Part shown: piece by piece, positions 26,945 through 36,134 of the stretch
Layout of the letters: each line of letters opens with the position of its first letter
Position numbering within the stretch: position 1 is the first letter of the stretch
Assembly (NCBI RefSeq): GCF_042684585.1
Contig: NZ_JBHULS010000005.1
Location: forward strand, 52,031-116,030
Direction: 5' to 3'
Length of the DNA: 64,000 nucleotides
Origin: Algorimicrobium sediminis
GTDB taxonomy: Bacteria; Bacteroidota; Bacteroidia; Flavobacteriales; Flavobacteriaceae
Notes under the pieces: model-generated
The model's input: the letters and a program-made list of their open reading frames with translations, nothing else
The model's database searches: none
What the model was told of the DNA's origin: nothing
Position numbers and translations under genes: made by a program

Positions 26945-27334
26945 ATGAAGAATATTTTTTTAGCATTAATAGCCATTTTTATGTTTACAGCCTGTTCAAG
27001 TGATGATGACAATCAGGAAGAAGAACAACAAATTAGTCAATCTCATATAGTAGAGTTTACAACAGGAACTCTTGAAAGTTGGGTGTCTGTAGGGTTAACA
27101 ACTATAGTGACTTTAGAGGATGGTACAGAGTCAACAATTAATTCAGATTTCGATTATACTCAAAATATAGTTAGTGTAGAGATTCCAGAGAATACAGCAA
27201 GCTTTGAGTTAGAATTTTATATAGAAGATTCATCTCAAGCTGAAATGCGTTTTTATGGTTCTGTGAATGGTGTTAATGTACATCAAGAAACTATAAGCCA
27301 ACAAAGTTATCAGTATCAATATACTTTTAATTAA
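26945..27334 (+). CDS. Small lipoprotein
   Basis: 129 aa with a lipoprotein signal: hydrophobic stretch, then lipobox FTAC with Cys17, then SSDDD. The acidic residues after Cys fit the Bacteroidetes lipoprotein export signal, which tends to send lipoproteins to the surface. The mature part is beta-rich and unrecognised. It could be a surface exclusion or adsorption-blocking protein, but that is only a guess. Confidence 0.8.
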   Translation: MKNIFLALIAIFMFTACSSDDDNQEEEQQISQSHIVEFTTGTLESWVSVGLTTIVTLEDGTESTINSDFDYTQNIVSVEIPENTASFELEFYIEDSSQAEMRFYGSVNGVNVHQETISQQSYQYQYTFN

Positions 27335-27337
27335 GGT

Positions 27338-27682
27338 ATGTGTAATTCCTTATTAAAAGAATTACCATTTAAGATTGGAGAACAATATGAGTTAAATGAA
27401 TTTAATCTTAAGACTTTAGAATCAACTTTTAGTAATGGATTAGAGTATGAAAATTATGAGTATATAAAAGGAGATTTTAAAACACTACTTGGAATAGCTT
27501 TTTCTAGTAATCCAATTTTACAATATAATGGAGATATACTCTATGGCGTAATTTGCGAATTTGAGCTATCTCATTACAGTTATCTAAAATCTAAAGTTAA
27601 TCAGTGTGCATTTAAAGAGGTAACTATTAAAGTTCTAATCAAAGATAAATACCATTGCCAAATAGTATTGCAGAGTAAATAA
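27338..27682 (+). CDS. Unknown small protein, 114 aa
   Basis: Starts 3 bp after the lipoprotein stop, so it belongs to the same run. Soluble, mixed alpha/beta, no recognised motif. Last gene of the island; the GGCACAC repeats start right after its stop. Confidence 0.6.
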   Translation: MCNSLLKELPFKIGEQYELNEFNLKTLESTFSNGLEYENYEYIKGDFKTLLGIAFSSNPILQYNGDILYGVICEFELSHYSYLKSKVNQCAFKEVTIKVLIKDKYHCQIVLQSK

Positions 27683-27702
27683 GGCACACTTTTCGGCATC
27701 AC
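27683..27702 (+). repeat. GGYAYCAC direct repeats, right end (possible integrase arm sites)
   Basis: GGCACACT at 27683 and GGCATCAC at 27695 start 12 bp apart, as do the first two copies near the left end. Confidence 0.5.
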
Positions 27703-27772
27703 TTTATAAATGGCTATTAATATTTATGAAGGTCTATGATAAATATAGAGTGTTAAAGTGTTGATATTTATA

Positions 27773-27845
<73 letters not shown>

Positions 27846-27849
27846 GGCA

Positions 27850-27879
27850 AGAGTAATCAGCAATGGTTACTCTTTTTTT
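27850..27879 (+). terminator. Hairpin after the right repeat
   Basis: AGAGTAATCA pairs with TGGTTACTCT (one G:T), then a T run. Near copy of the hairpin at 9031; probably the original terminator of the tRNA gene before integration. Confidence 0.75.
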
Positions 27880-28143
27880 ATGCGGTAAAGTCAAGGGTTT
27901 GGCAATTATTTTAGATTCTTACTTTAAGTACAGATTACCTTCATTTAACTAAAAAAAGGCACACAAAAAAGGCACACATGCTACTAGTGAGTTCCGAATT
28001 CAGCTGAAACCTAAATTTAGCTATTAGCATGTGTATGAATGTTACAGTACTCCTTGCAAGCCGGTGCGCTTGCTTTCAGCAAAACGCAATCTGGTTTACA
28101 CAACTACGTAAACGCAACAATTGGGCGGCTGCAAATAAGCTTA
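27880..28143. other. Flank with tandem GGCACAC repeat and a large dyad
   Basis: No gene seen. It holds a 13-bp perfect tandem repeat, AAAAAAGGCACAC (27952-27977), and a 10-bp inverted repeat ACACATGCTA/TAGCATGTGT (27974-27983 and 28025-28034). TACCTTCATTTA at 27937-27948 also occurs inside the left end of the island (9124-9135). Confidence 0.6.
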
Positions 28144-29076
28144 TTAAAAAGCAACATTTGGTAAATACCAAATAGAGCCATTTTTGGTGTCAAACGTTTT
28201 TAATTGGTTGCTAGCTACTAAAGCGTTTAAAAAGGGTTCAGATTCCTGTCTCGATATTCCTGAAAGTATGGCATATTCCTTGGCTGTAAGCGTTGGATAA
28301 ATATGGAATAAAGCTTCCCAGCTACGCGAATATTCCTTTGCCTTTATATTCGGATTTAGTTTTAAAATAGCCGCCTCGTAATTGGCATACGGGCGAGCAC
28401 CGTATACGGCTGTTTCTACTTGGTTGTTATTTATAAAAAAAACCGTTGGAAACCCCCGAACGCCTAATTGTGAGCCTAATTTTAAATCTTCTTGAAACAA
28501 GTTGTTAGCGGTATTTGACTCGAAATCAGTTTTCAATTGGTCCACATTTAATCCAGCATTTTCGGCAGCATCATGAAGGTGGGACCATTTTGTAATATTC
28601 ATTTTTTTTAGAAAAACCATTTCACGCAAACGGCGCAAAAATAAAATGGCCTTGTTTTTGTCCTGAATTTGTGCAGCTTTGAAGGCAACAGACGGCGGAA
28701 AGGAAGAACTTAATGGGTCTTCCAGCCACAAATCGCCGTTTATGGGCATATCGTAATGCAGACTTACCTCATCCCAGTGTGAGGCAACGTCCGAGGGTTT
28801 GCTTATACCCCCACTATTATAACTCCAATTTGGAAGTAAACCACCCATGCGGTAGTCAATTTCTATACCATGGCCATAGGTGAGCTTTAGTTTGCGTAAT
28901 TGAGGCTCTATACCCCAGCAGGAGGAACAGATAGGATCTGTATAATAAATTAATTTCAGAGGGTTTTCTTCGGGTAACGCGGTGTGCTGTAAATGACTTT
29001 CCGTATGGTTTTCTTCGGTATTACATAAACCTGTTTCGATATCGCAAATAAGTGGGTTGTTTTTATCTTCTAACAT
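28144..29076 (-). CDS. DsbA-family thioredoxin-fold protein (SpxH/FrnE-like)
   Basis: A 310-aa cytosolic protein (no signal peptide). After an acidic N-terminal stretch with CDIETGLC comes the thioredoxin fold with LIYYTDPICSSCWGIEPQL (CxxC = CSSC) at about residues 42-60 and the cis-Pro region VRGFPTVFFI. This matches the DsbA/SpxH-like family, thought to handle thiol redox stress or act as a protease adaptor. It is the first chromosomal gene beyond the island. Confidence 0.85.
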   Translation of the reverse strand: MLEDKNNPLICDIETGLCNTEENHTESHLQHTALPEENPLKLIYYTDPICSSCWGIEPQLRKLKLTYGHGIEIDYRMGGLLPNWSYNSGGISKPSDVASHWDEVSLHYDMPINGDLWLEDPLSSSFPPSVAFKAAQIQDKNKAILFLRRLREMVFLKKMNITKWSHLHDAAENAGLNVDQLKTDFESNTANNLFQEDLKLGSQLGVRGFPTVFFINNNQVETAVYGARPYANYEAAILKLNPNIKAKEYSRSWEALFHIYPTLTAKEYAILSGISRQESEPFLNALVASNQLKTFDTKNGSIWYLPNVAF

Positions 29077-29359
29077 AGCGCTTAAATTTAAAAGTTATTT
29101 GTTTAAGTGGTTCTTACACGGCTTAAAATAGGATTAATCAAAAAAAAATTAGGGTTAATACACGTGGCCTTGGTCTGTTTTACTTCTGTTACCTTACAGC
29201 GTAGTTGTGTGCTTAAAAATGTACCAAAAAAGGCTTTAAAAACTAACGTAAATATTGGCAGCTTATGTTTTTGTGTTCCAGCTTAAGCCCATTTTAGTAT
29301 GCGAAAACACCACCAAAAGACGGTTTTAGTGGTGTTATTATTATTAATATATGCCGTTT

Positions 29360-30178
29360 TTAAAGTTTAAAGGTCATTACTGGAAGTTTGGATTGGTTGG
29401 CTAAATCTTCGGATATACTACCCTTTAATAATCTGTTTAATCCTTTTCTGGCATTAGTACTTATAGCAATTAAGCTTGCATTGGTTTCTTCGGCGTATTG
29501 CATTAAGCCGTCTTCAATGGTATGCCCTGCAATAAATTTTACTTTTTCTGGTCCGCCAGCTTCTGTAAAGGCCTTTAATTTGGTGTTAAACTCTTTAGAA
29601 TTTATAAAGTTATTATAAGGTCTGTTTACATAAACAGGTTGCAGTGTAGCTCCTAATTTTGAAAATAATGCGACTGCTTTTTTGTAAGTAGGAATGCTTT
29701 CCAAACGCATATCGGTACCAAAAATTACATTGTCTAGATTAAAGTTTGTTGGTGCCGATTTAACAATTAACACCGGTGTGCTACTGTTACGCACCATTTT
29801 TTCGGCATTAGATCCGGCAAAAATACCATCTTGCAGTGTAATGCCTTGGGAGCCCATTACAATTAAATCGGCGTCTACCTGACTCGCAAAAGCGTCTACT
29901 TCGTTATATACTTTATGGCGTTTTATAACAGGTTGAACGGTTACTCCTTCTAAATATGCTTTATCTAAAAAAGGCTCAAATTTCTTTTTAGTTAGGGCAA
30001 TCATAAACATCATTTCATTTTTGCTTTGATTTTCTGATTGGCTAATTAGCGAGTCCGATAATTCAAGCATATGCAATACGTGTAAGGTGGCATCGTGTTT
30101 TTTAGCAATAATAGCAGCTGTTTCTAGAGCAAATTCCGATTGTTTGGAGAAGTCTACGGGAATAATTATGTTTTTCAT
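29360..30178 (-). CDS. Universal stress protein, two Usp domains
   Basis: A 272-aa tandem Usp protein. Domain 1 (about 1-142) begins NIIIPVDFSKQSEFALETA and ends VMGSQG...GSNAEKMVRNSSTPVLIVK, with the ATP-binding G-2x-G-9x-G(S/T)-like loop. Domain 2 (about 148-272) ends KGLNRLLKGSISEDLANQSKLPVMTF. Usp proteins respond to starvation and redox stress. Its neighbours (MscS channel, DsbA-like, baeRF) support a stress role. Confidence 0.92.
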   Translation of the reverse strand: MKNIIIPVDFSKQSEFALETAAIIAKKHDATLHVLHMLELSDSLISQSENQSKNEMMFMIALTKKKFEPFLDKAYLEGVTVQPVIKRHKVYNEVDAFASQVDADLIVMGSQGITLQDGIFAGSNAEKMVRNSSTPVLIVKSAPTNFNLDNVIFGTDMRLESIPTYKKAVALFSKLGATLQPVYVNRPYNNFINSKEFNTKLKAFTEAGGPEKVKFIAGHTIEDGLMQYAEETNASLIAISTNARKGLNRLLKGSISEDLANQSKLPVMTFKL

Positions 30179-30273
30179 GTTAAAAGTGTTTATTGGTTAA
30201 ACATACTAATTTTATGTGTGTAAACCTTAAATTTCTACTAAAAGATTGACGCTTTTAAGTGGGGTTTTTGTTG

Positions 30274-31362
30274 TTAATGGCTGGTTTCTTTTTTCATTAT
30301 AACGGTTCGGTATGGGAAAGGAATTTCGATGCCTTCTTTTTCAAATCGTTTTTTTATGCTATCTAAAACATCAATTTTTAACTGAAAGGCATCGTTGTAA
30401 TTTCTTGCCCATGTCCATGCACGAATGGTTACAGAATAGTCGTTTAATTCTATTAATGCTGTTTTTACAATAGGCTTGCCTTGGTGAATTTCTGTTTGTG
30501 TCCGGTTGTCTAGAATAAGCGGATGGTTTTCGCATTCTTCACGCATAATTTTTTTTGCTAATTCTACATCGCTATCATAGGAAATACCTATTTCAATACG
30601 TTCAGAAATTTTTAGTTCGCCCATATCGTAATTAATAAGCTTCTCTTTGTTAATTATGGCATTGGGTATAATAATCATTTTGTTTTCGAAATTTCTAATA
30701 ATGGTATGCCTTAAAGTAATATCGGTAACGCGGCCAATCATGGAATCGCTTATTTTAACTAAATCGTTAATTTTAAACGGCTTAAATAAAATAATAAATA
30801 AGCCACCAATAATATTTGCTAATGCCTCCTGTGCAGACAAACCTGTAATTATGGTTAACACACCTGCGCCACCTAAAGCGGTTTGGGCAATGGTTTTTAA
30901 AGATGGGAAGGCTAACAGGCACAGCACACCACCAAAAAAATAGATGGCTGCTAGCGCTACATATCGTAGAAATTTGTAGCTGGTAGCGTCGTAGCCACTT
31001 TCTGTTTTCTTTTCAATATCGTATAAAAACCACATATTTGCGGTTGTAGCAGCAATAATGGTTAAAGCTAAAACAACGGCTACATACACGGCTGTTTTAA
31101 AATCTTCGGATAAACTATTATGCTGGCTTTCATCTGCTATAATATAGCTTAAGGCTATTAAACCTAAAACAATCCATAGGGTGTTTAAAATATTTTTTAA
31201 CACACGCAACGGCCGGGAAGGTCTGGTAGGCGATTTTAATTGCTTTTCCTTTGAAAGCCATTTGTGTAAAGTGTTCGTTATCCATCGTAAAATAATAACC
31301 CCCGTAATAATTATAAGTCCGTGAATAATATCCTTTTGGTGCGTTTGTAAAAATTCTAACAT
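30274..31362 (-). CDS. Mechanosensitive channel, MscS family
   Basis: A 362-aa membrane protein with about four helices: about 12-30, 50-68, 88-108 and 133-152. The pore helix and following beta domain are visible in TALGGAGVLTIITGLSAQEALANIIGGLFIILFKPF and RVTDITLRHTIIRNFENKMIIIPN. MscS channels open when membrane tension rises and protect from osmotic downshock. Length fits small MscS members with extra N-terminal helices. Confidence 0.93.
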   Translation of the reverse strand: MLEFLQTHQKDIIHGLIIITGVIILRWITNTLHKWLSKEKQLKSPTRPSRPLRVLKNILNTLWIVLGLIALSYIIADESQHNSLSEDFKTAVYVAVVLALTIIAATTANMWFLYDIEKKTESGYDATSYKFLRYVALAAIYFFGGVLCLLAFPSLKTIAQTALGGAGVLTIITGLSAQEALANIIGGLFIILFKPFKINDLVKISDSMIGRVTDITLRHTIIRNFENKMIIIPNAIINKEKLINYDMGELKISERIEIGISYDSDVELAKKIMREECENHPLILDNRTQTEIHQGKPIVKTALIELNDYSVTIRAWTWARNYNDAFQLKIDVLDSIKKRFEKEGIEIPFPYRTVIMKKETSH

Positions 31363-31767
31363 AAATAAAATTAAAGTTAAGCTTTATATGGAAACGACTT
31401 TTTGTTTAGTATTATCGTTTCATGAGTAATTTTACATTTTTTCTTTTAAACGTTTTTAGCATACTTATTTTTTATGAAAAATGCTTGTATGCCTTTTAAT
31501 TATAGTGATATATGAAACGTGAAAGTTACTAAAATTTGAAGAACAATTAACTAAAAGTGAAAGCGACTTTTATAATATTGGCTTGTCTGGATTAGGTTTT
31601 ATAGAATTTAAAATGCGCCATTCATACCTGTTATAAACTTAAAAAGGCATATTACCATAGCGGTTTCCTGTTTTAAAACTACAGATAGCCTTTGCTTTAT
31701 TAATAAAAAAAAACACCGCAATAACCATGTTGTTTGTTACGGTGCTTTTTTTTGAAGGTGTTTTGCG
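31363..31767. other. Intergenic region with one terminator
   Basis: About 400 bp upstream of the MscS gene and downstream of the SDR gene. Only the hairpin at 31706-31754 stands out. Confidence 0.6.
31706..31754 (-). terminator. A/T-flanked hairpin after the SDR gene
   Basis: CACCG...CGGTG stem extended by weaker pairs, with a run of A on one side and T on the other, so it can act in both directions. It lies just after the SDR stop. Confidence 0.75.
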
Positions 31768-32580
31768 CTAGCCCATTTTTTTGATGTTATGGATAACACC
31801 ACCGTCCACTAAAATGTCTGTACCCGTTATAAAACTCGCAGCATTACTAGCTAAAAATTGAATAACATTGGCTACATCTTCGGGTTGGCCGTTTCGTTTT
31901 AAAGGCGTTGCCTGCTTAATTTTTTCCATGCGCTCTGGGTGTTCTTCAGCAGCTTTTAATGCCATGGCCGTTTCAATAACACCAGGTGATACAGATACTA
32001 TTCGGGCGCCTTTATCGCCCCATTTGTTGGCGTTTTTTTGGGTTAATAGTAAAACGCCACGTTTGGCAAAATTATACATCGTATCCGAGTCGTCTTGAAC
32101 AAATTTATTAACAATGTTAAAGGAGTCGGCTTCTTGCGGATGCGTTAAAGCCTGGTCGTAAACCTCGTTAGGTGGAACGGCATGGGCCATCATGGAGGCC
32201 AGTAATATGGCTACAGAGTTTTTAGTAGCTATGTTGTAAAAAGCGTCCACTAACAAATTGGTGGCCACCAAATCTATGGTATACACTTTTTTTACATCTT
32301 TAACGGTTCCACTAACTCCAGCGGTATGTATTAAAGCTTTTAGTTGGCCAGCTTCCGAAACATAGTTAACAAGTTTTTCAATGTCCTTTGGTGCTGTAAT
32401 ATCGCAGGCAATACCAGATACTTCAAAGCCCTCGTTTGCTAATTTGCTTACTGCACTGTCTACTTTTTCTTGCGAATAGTCTGTTAATATAAGCGGATCA
32501 TTTTTAAAGGCGCGCGCACAGGCTTGCCCTATGCCACCGGCACCTCCCGTAATAACAACTACTTTTTTTTGTGTTTTCAT
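31768..32580 (-). CDS. Short-chain dehydrogenase/reductase
   Basis: A 270-aa NAD(P)-dependent oxidoreductase. N-terminal cofactor motif TGGAGGIGQA (TGxxxGxG) at about residues 11-20, ASMMA region in the Ser position (about 128), and a C-terminal NVIQFLASNAASFITGTDILVDGG. The catalytic YxxxK is less clear: YNFAKRG at about 169 (Y-x3-K) fits. Substrate unknown. It is 22 bp after the baeRF gene and likely co-transcribed. Confidence 0.88.
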   Translation of the reverse strand: MKTQKKVVVITGGAGGIGQACARAFKNDPLILTDYSQEKVDSAVSKLANEGFEVSGIACDITAPKDIEKLVNYVSEAGQLKALIHTAGVSGTVKDVKKVYTIDLVATNLLVDAFYNIATKNSVAILLASMMAHAVPPNEVYDQALTHPQEADSFNIVNKFVQDDSDTMYNFAKRGVLLLTQKNANKWGDKGARIVSVSPGVIETAMALKAAEEHPERMEKIKQATPLKRNGQPEDVANVIQFLASNAASFITGTDILVDGGVIHNIKKMG

Positions 32581-32602
32581 GATACTATTTATTTTTGTGT
32601 TA

Positions 32603-33682
32603 TTAATATCTTGTTATGGCAACAAAGCCGTTATAGGCCTCTAATTCACCTTTAGGCATAAATACCACATCGCCGCCGTAACGCATATTTATTTCAATCA
32701 TCTCATCGTAAATATCGTCTATTACATTGGAGTCGGTACGTTGGAACTCGGATACGACAATAACTTCTAAACTATCTGGTTTTATAATGGCGGGTTGGTA
32801 AAGTCCTTTTTCAATAAAAAGTGTTTGAACCCTTCCTTTGTTTAATGCTTTCCAAATATCAGAGATGTCATTTAAAAATCGGCCGTCGGAAATAGCCTTT
32901 TGTAGCGCTTCTTTACGGGCAATTGTATTGTTGCGGTTGTATGTTTTTATAACTTCGTAAGCATCTGCAACAATGGCGTGGTCCTTTTCGGTTATTCTAT
33001 TTCTGCTTAAAAAAGTGTCTATAATACTGTGTTTTTCGTCGGCTATTTTTAAGTATTCCGAATAGTTTTCTTCCACCGTACAAATTAAAACCGGTAACGG
33101 ATTTTGTTGTCTAATTTTATTTACTTCCTTGTCTACTTGATTAAAAAATTCGGCAATTAATTGGCGTTGTCTGGACGATACCACGGGTTCTGTGTTGTTT
33201 CTGGTAGGAAATTGGGTATTTTCCATAGGAAATACACCAGCAAATTCTTGCACAACCTTATCGTTTAATGCCTCAATGAAACGCACTTTATCCTGACTTA
33301 AAACTAAAACGTAGTAGTTAGATTCCGTGTGCATAGCACGAACCAAATCGCGCGTGGCAAAGGTGGTATCCAACACCACACGATCGGTTACCGGTAAAGG
33401 AAGTTTAATACATTCCGATACATCTTCATTTACAAATAGCATTAAACTATCTAAATTATGGTCGTGTTCTATTTTATCTGCCAAAGCTTCCAGTTTGTTA
33501 ACCAAAACGTCTGTTTGTTGTTTTGATGTAGCGGCTAAAAGCCTATTTTCTGCCTCTTTAATTAGGTTTTTAAGTGCCAAGGCATCCTTTAAGTAGCCAG
33601 GTTTGGTTCGGTGGGTGTTCATAATTATGCTAATGCAATTTTCTGAACTCATGTTTTTGAGTTTTTTTAAGACTAAATTCAT
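32603..33682 (-). CDS. Bacterial eRF1-like (baeRF) protein
   Basis: A 359-aa protein resembling the bacterial homologues of archaeal/eukaryotic release factor 1 (baeRF families): N-terminal ISIIMNTHRT, a middle LVLSQDKVRFIEAL, and a C-terminal GGDVVFMPKGELEAYNGFVAITRY, the eL30-like domain end. Members are proposed to act in ribosome rescue or nucleic-acid quality control, but the role in bacteria is untested. An internal start at 33652 (MSSENC) is possible. It heads the stress group with an SDR, MscS, Usp and DsbA-like gene on the same strand. Confidence 0.7.
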   Translation of the reverse strand: MNLVLKKLKNMSSENCISIIMNTHRTKPGYLKDALALKNLIKEAENRLLAATSKQQTDVLVNKLEALADKIEHDHNLDSLMLFVNEDVSECIKLPLPVTDRVVLDTTFATRDLVRAMHTESNYYVLVLSQDKVRFIEALNDKVVQEFAGVFPMENTQFPTRNNTEPVVSSRQRQLIAEFFNQVDKEVNKIRQQNPLPVLICTVEENYSEYLKIADEKHSIIDTFLSRNRITEKDHAIVADAYEVIKTYNRNNTIARKEALQKAISDGRFLNDISDIWKALNKGRVQTLFIEKGLYQPAIIKPDSLEVIVVSEFQRTDSNVIDDIYDEMIEINMRYGGDVVFMPKGELEAYNGFVAITRY

Positions 33683-34027
33683 TGGGTATATATTTTATTG
33701 GTTAACAGATTTTACAGCTATTTATGCCCGCTTAAGTACCAATAGCCGCTGTAGTCAAGATACAATTTTAATTAGAATTAATCTATGATAAATGCTTTTA
33801 AAAGAGATATTTAACAAATAATTTGGTTTGTGTTTTTTAGCAGAAGGAAAGCGAGTTTTCGTTGCAATATTTTGGCAGCAAATTGATTAAAAAATGCTGT
33901 TTTAAGAAGTGTATTTTGAAATGTTCTTGCCTTGTTTTCCGTTTAAAAAAAAGCTGTAAAATTGCACAAACTAACCTAGTTTGTTTATGCCATTGAGCGT
34001 AATACTGAAGCCCATAAAACGGGGCTA
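33683..34027. other. Intergenic region, no feature seen
   Basis: About 345 bp between the baeRF start and the end of the PPTase gene. A 66-codon frame here has no protein-like features and I do not call it. Confidence 0.6.
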
Positions 34028-34606
34028 CTACCAACAAATGCCGCAGCCACCATACAGGCCGTGGTGTGCCATAGAAATACTTATTTTTTGCTTGATACCC
34101 TTGAAAAAAAGTTGGGGTATATTGTTGGCATCCTTACAGATTTGCAAGTTATGAATAGGCACTTTTTTATACTGCGAAACCAGTTGTAAAAGTTCTTGTT
34201 TTGTTTTATCCGACTGTGCTTGGTAGCTACTGTCATTAATTTTAAAAACCTTATGAATAAATTGTTTTTGGGCTAGGGTGTGGGCTATGGTACTTATACT
34301 ATTTTTAGTAACAACCGATTGTGTTTGATAGGTTTGGCCCATAAAGCGTACCCAGCCTTTTTGATTTGTAAGTATGGTGCATTGTAATTTTTTTGGAGCA
34401 AACAGGCGTCCGCCATATTGCTGAATGTTTATTTTATAAGCAGCCTCTTTCATACTCCAAAGGCGCCAAACGGTAGTTGTTTGGTTTTTTGAATTATGAA
34501 TTAGTTGTTGTTCTTGTTCAGTAAAAATTTTGTTCAAAAACCGCGGGCGTTTCCAATTAGATTGCTGGGCTGCTATATTTAAATCAACAATATCGTTGCC
34601 AATCAT
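34028..34606 (-). CDS. 4'-phosphopantetheinyl transferase
   Basis: A 192-aa AcpS-superfamily enzyme: IGNDIVDL at residues 2-9 (Mg-binding Asp) and WRLWSMKEAAYK (Glu and Lys of the active site) at about 47-58. It moves the phosphopantetheine arm from CoA to the Ser of an acyl carrier protein, almost surely the ACP encoded just upstream, whose end it overlaps by 4 nt (ATGA). Last gene of the type III PKS operon. Confidence 0.9.
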   Translation of the reverse strand: MIGNDIVDLNIAAQQSNWKRPRFLNKIFTEQEQQLIHNSKNQTTTVWRLWSMKEAAYKINIQQYGGRLFAPKKLQCTILTNQKGWVRFMGQTYQTQSVVTKNSISTIAHTLAQKQFIHKVFKINDSSYQAQSDKTKQELLQLVSQYKKVPIHNLQICKDANNIPQLFFKGIKQKISISMAHHGLYGGCGICW

Positions 34607-34857
34607 TGTTCTGCTAATTTTTGTTCAATAATTTCCATGGCAGCTTTTACGGATAGCATTTTTTCCATGTCCTCGTTTTCAATTCTAATATCAAACTCGT
34701 CTTCTACATCCAGCACAACATCTACTAAATTTGCAGAATTAATGTGCAGATCGTTTACAAAATCGGTTTCCTCTGTTAAATTCTGAAAGGCTTCTTCGTT
34801 TTGAATATACGGTTTAACAATTTTCTTAAGTTTAGAAATTACTAGGTCTTTTTTCAT
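34603..34857 (-). CDS. Acyl carrier protein
   Basis: An 84-aa acidic helical protein with DLHINSANLVDVVLDVEDEF; Ser41 is the predicted phosphopantetheine site. The usual DSL reads INS here, a variant frequent in specialised ACPs. Dedicated to the operon: it sits between the ketosynthase (2-bp gap) and the PPTase (4-nt overlap). Confidence 0.93.
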   Translation of the reverse strand: MKKDLVISKLKKIVKPYIQNEEAFQNLTEETDFVNDLHINSANLVDVVLDVEDEFDIRIENEDMEKMLSVKAAMEIIEQKLAEQ

Positions 34858-34859
34858 AG

Positions 34860-36134
34860 TTATTCAGAATTTTTTTTAAAGATAACACATCCGTTAACAT
34901 CGCCAAAACCAAAACTGGCTTTTGCGGCGATATTAATAGTGGTTTTTAAACTTGTTTTGGGTACTTTTTCTTCGGCAATAAGCTGCGCAATTTCAGGGTG
35001 TAAGTCTGAACAGTTAATGTTTGGGAAAATGAATTGCTCCTTTATTTGTAATACGGTGGCAACACTTTCAATACTGCCAGCAGCTGTAAGGCAGTGACCT
35101 ACTAGGGATTTTAATGAGTTGATATACGGAAAATCTGTTCCTTGTCTGTTTAAAGCGTTGCTCCAATTTTTAATTTCCACACTATCTTTAGTAGTTGCTG
35201 TTAAGTGGCCGTTAATGGTATCAATAGCGCTGGAATTAATTCCTGCATTACTTATAGCGTCGGTAATACAGCGTACCACAGCTTCTTCGTTTGGAGCTGT
35301 CATGGAGCCACCTTGTCGCTGGCCTCCCGAATTTAAAGCGCCGCCTAAAACTTCGGCATAAATAGGTGCTTGGCGTTCCAAAGCGCTCTCTAAAGATTCT
35401 AATACCAAAGCTCCCGCACCACTACCAGGAACAAAGCCACTAGCAGTTGCGCTCATGGGTCTGGAGCCGGTAGTTGGTGAGTTGTTATGTTTATAGGTCA
35501 TAACCCGCATGGCATCAAAACCGCCCCAAATGTAAGGGCCGTGGTCGCTACTACTACCAACTAACATGCGTTTGGCTTTTCCCGATTGTACGCGTTCCAT
35601 ACCTAAAATAATTGCTTCTGTACCCGTGGTGCAAGCAGAGGAGTTTGTGGTAACTTGGTTTCCTAAACCCAGTATGCCTCCTAAAAACGCACTGACACCG
35701 CTAGCCATAGTTTGCAATACGGCGGTACTACCAAGGCGTTTTACATTTTTGGCATCTATTTTATAAATGGCTTCTCTAAACTTATCGACACCAGATGTGC
35801 CCGTGCCAAAAATGGTACCGCTATTATAGTCTAATGGGCTATCTGGATTTACCTCTAAACCGGCGTCTTTCCAAGCGTCTATTCCTGCAATGCACCCATA
35901 TAAAATTCCCGAACTATTAAATCCGCGTAGTTGTAAGGGTGTAAAATATTGTAATTTTAAACTTTCAGAAATCTCTGGAATACCGCCTATGCAACAAGAA
36001 AACTGAAGCGCTTTTAATTCTTGGAAATATTGTATGCCAGAAGTCCCGTTTTTTAAGGCTTCGGTAAATTTAGGTAGTCCAACACCATTGGGCGCTACAA
36101 CTCCCATACCGGTAATAACAACTCTATGTTTCAT
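34860..36134 (-). CDS. Beta-ketoacyl-ACP synthase (FabF-like)
   Basis: A 424-aa thiolase-fold elongating enzyme. Catalytic triad visible: C168 (SSACTTGTE), H310 (INGHLTATTKD) and H347 with K342 (LKSLVGHCLTAAGS). The first His motif is divergent from the FabF NAHGTST. It condenses malonyl-ACP with an acyl chain, presumably to build the starter chain for the type III PKS. Its start overlaps the dehydratase gene by 11 nt. Confidence 0.92.
   Translation of the reverse strand: MKHRVVITGMGVVAPNGVGLPKFTEALKNGTSGIQYFQELKALQFSCCIGGIPEISESLKLQYFTPLQLRGFNSSGILYGCIAGIDAWKDAGLEVNPDSPLDYNSGTIFGTGTSGVDKFREAIYKIDAKNVKRLGSTAVLQTMASGVSAFLGGILGLGNQVTTNSSACTTGTEAIILGMERVQSGKAKRMLVGSSSDHGPYIWGGFDAMRVMTYKHNNSPTTGSRPMSATASGFVPGSGAGALVLESLESALERQAPIYAEVLGGALNSGGQRQGGSMTAPNEEAVVRCITDAISNAGINSSAIDTINGHLTATTKDSVEIKNWSNALNRQGTDFPYINSLKSLVGHCLTAAGSIESVATVLQIKEQFIFPNINCSDLHPEIAQLIAEEKVPKTSLKTTINIAAKASFGFGDVNGCVIFKKNSE

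Noticed and set aside
27952..27977. CRISPR array
   Set aside because: Only two 13-bp tandem units without spacers and no cas genes in the window.
28053..28070. GCAAGC/GCTTGC inverted repeat as terminator
   Set aside because: No T run follows and it is short; likely chance.
33837..34037. 66-codon frame next to the PPTase gene
   Set aside because: No start signal or protein-like pattern, overlaps the PPTase end, low-complexity residues.
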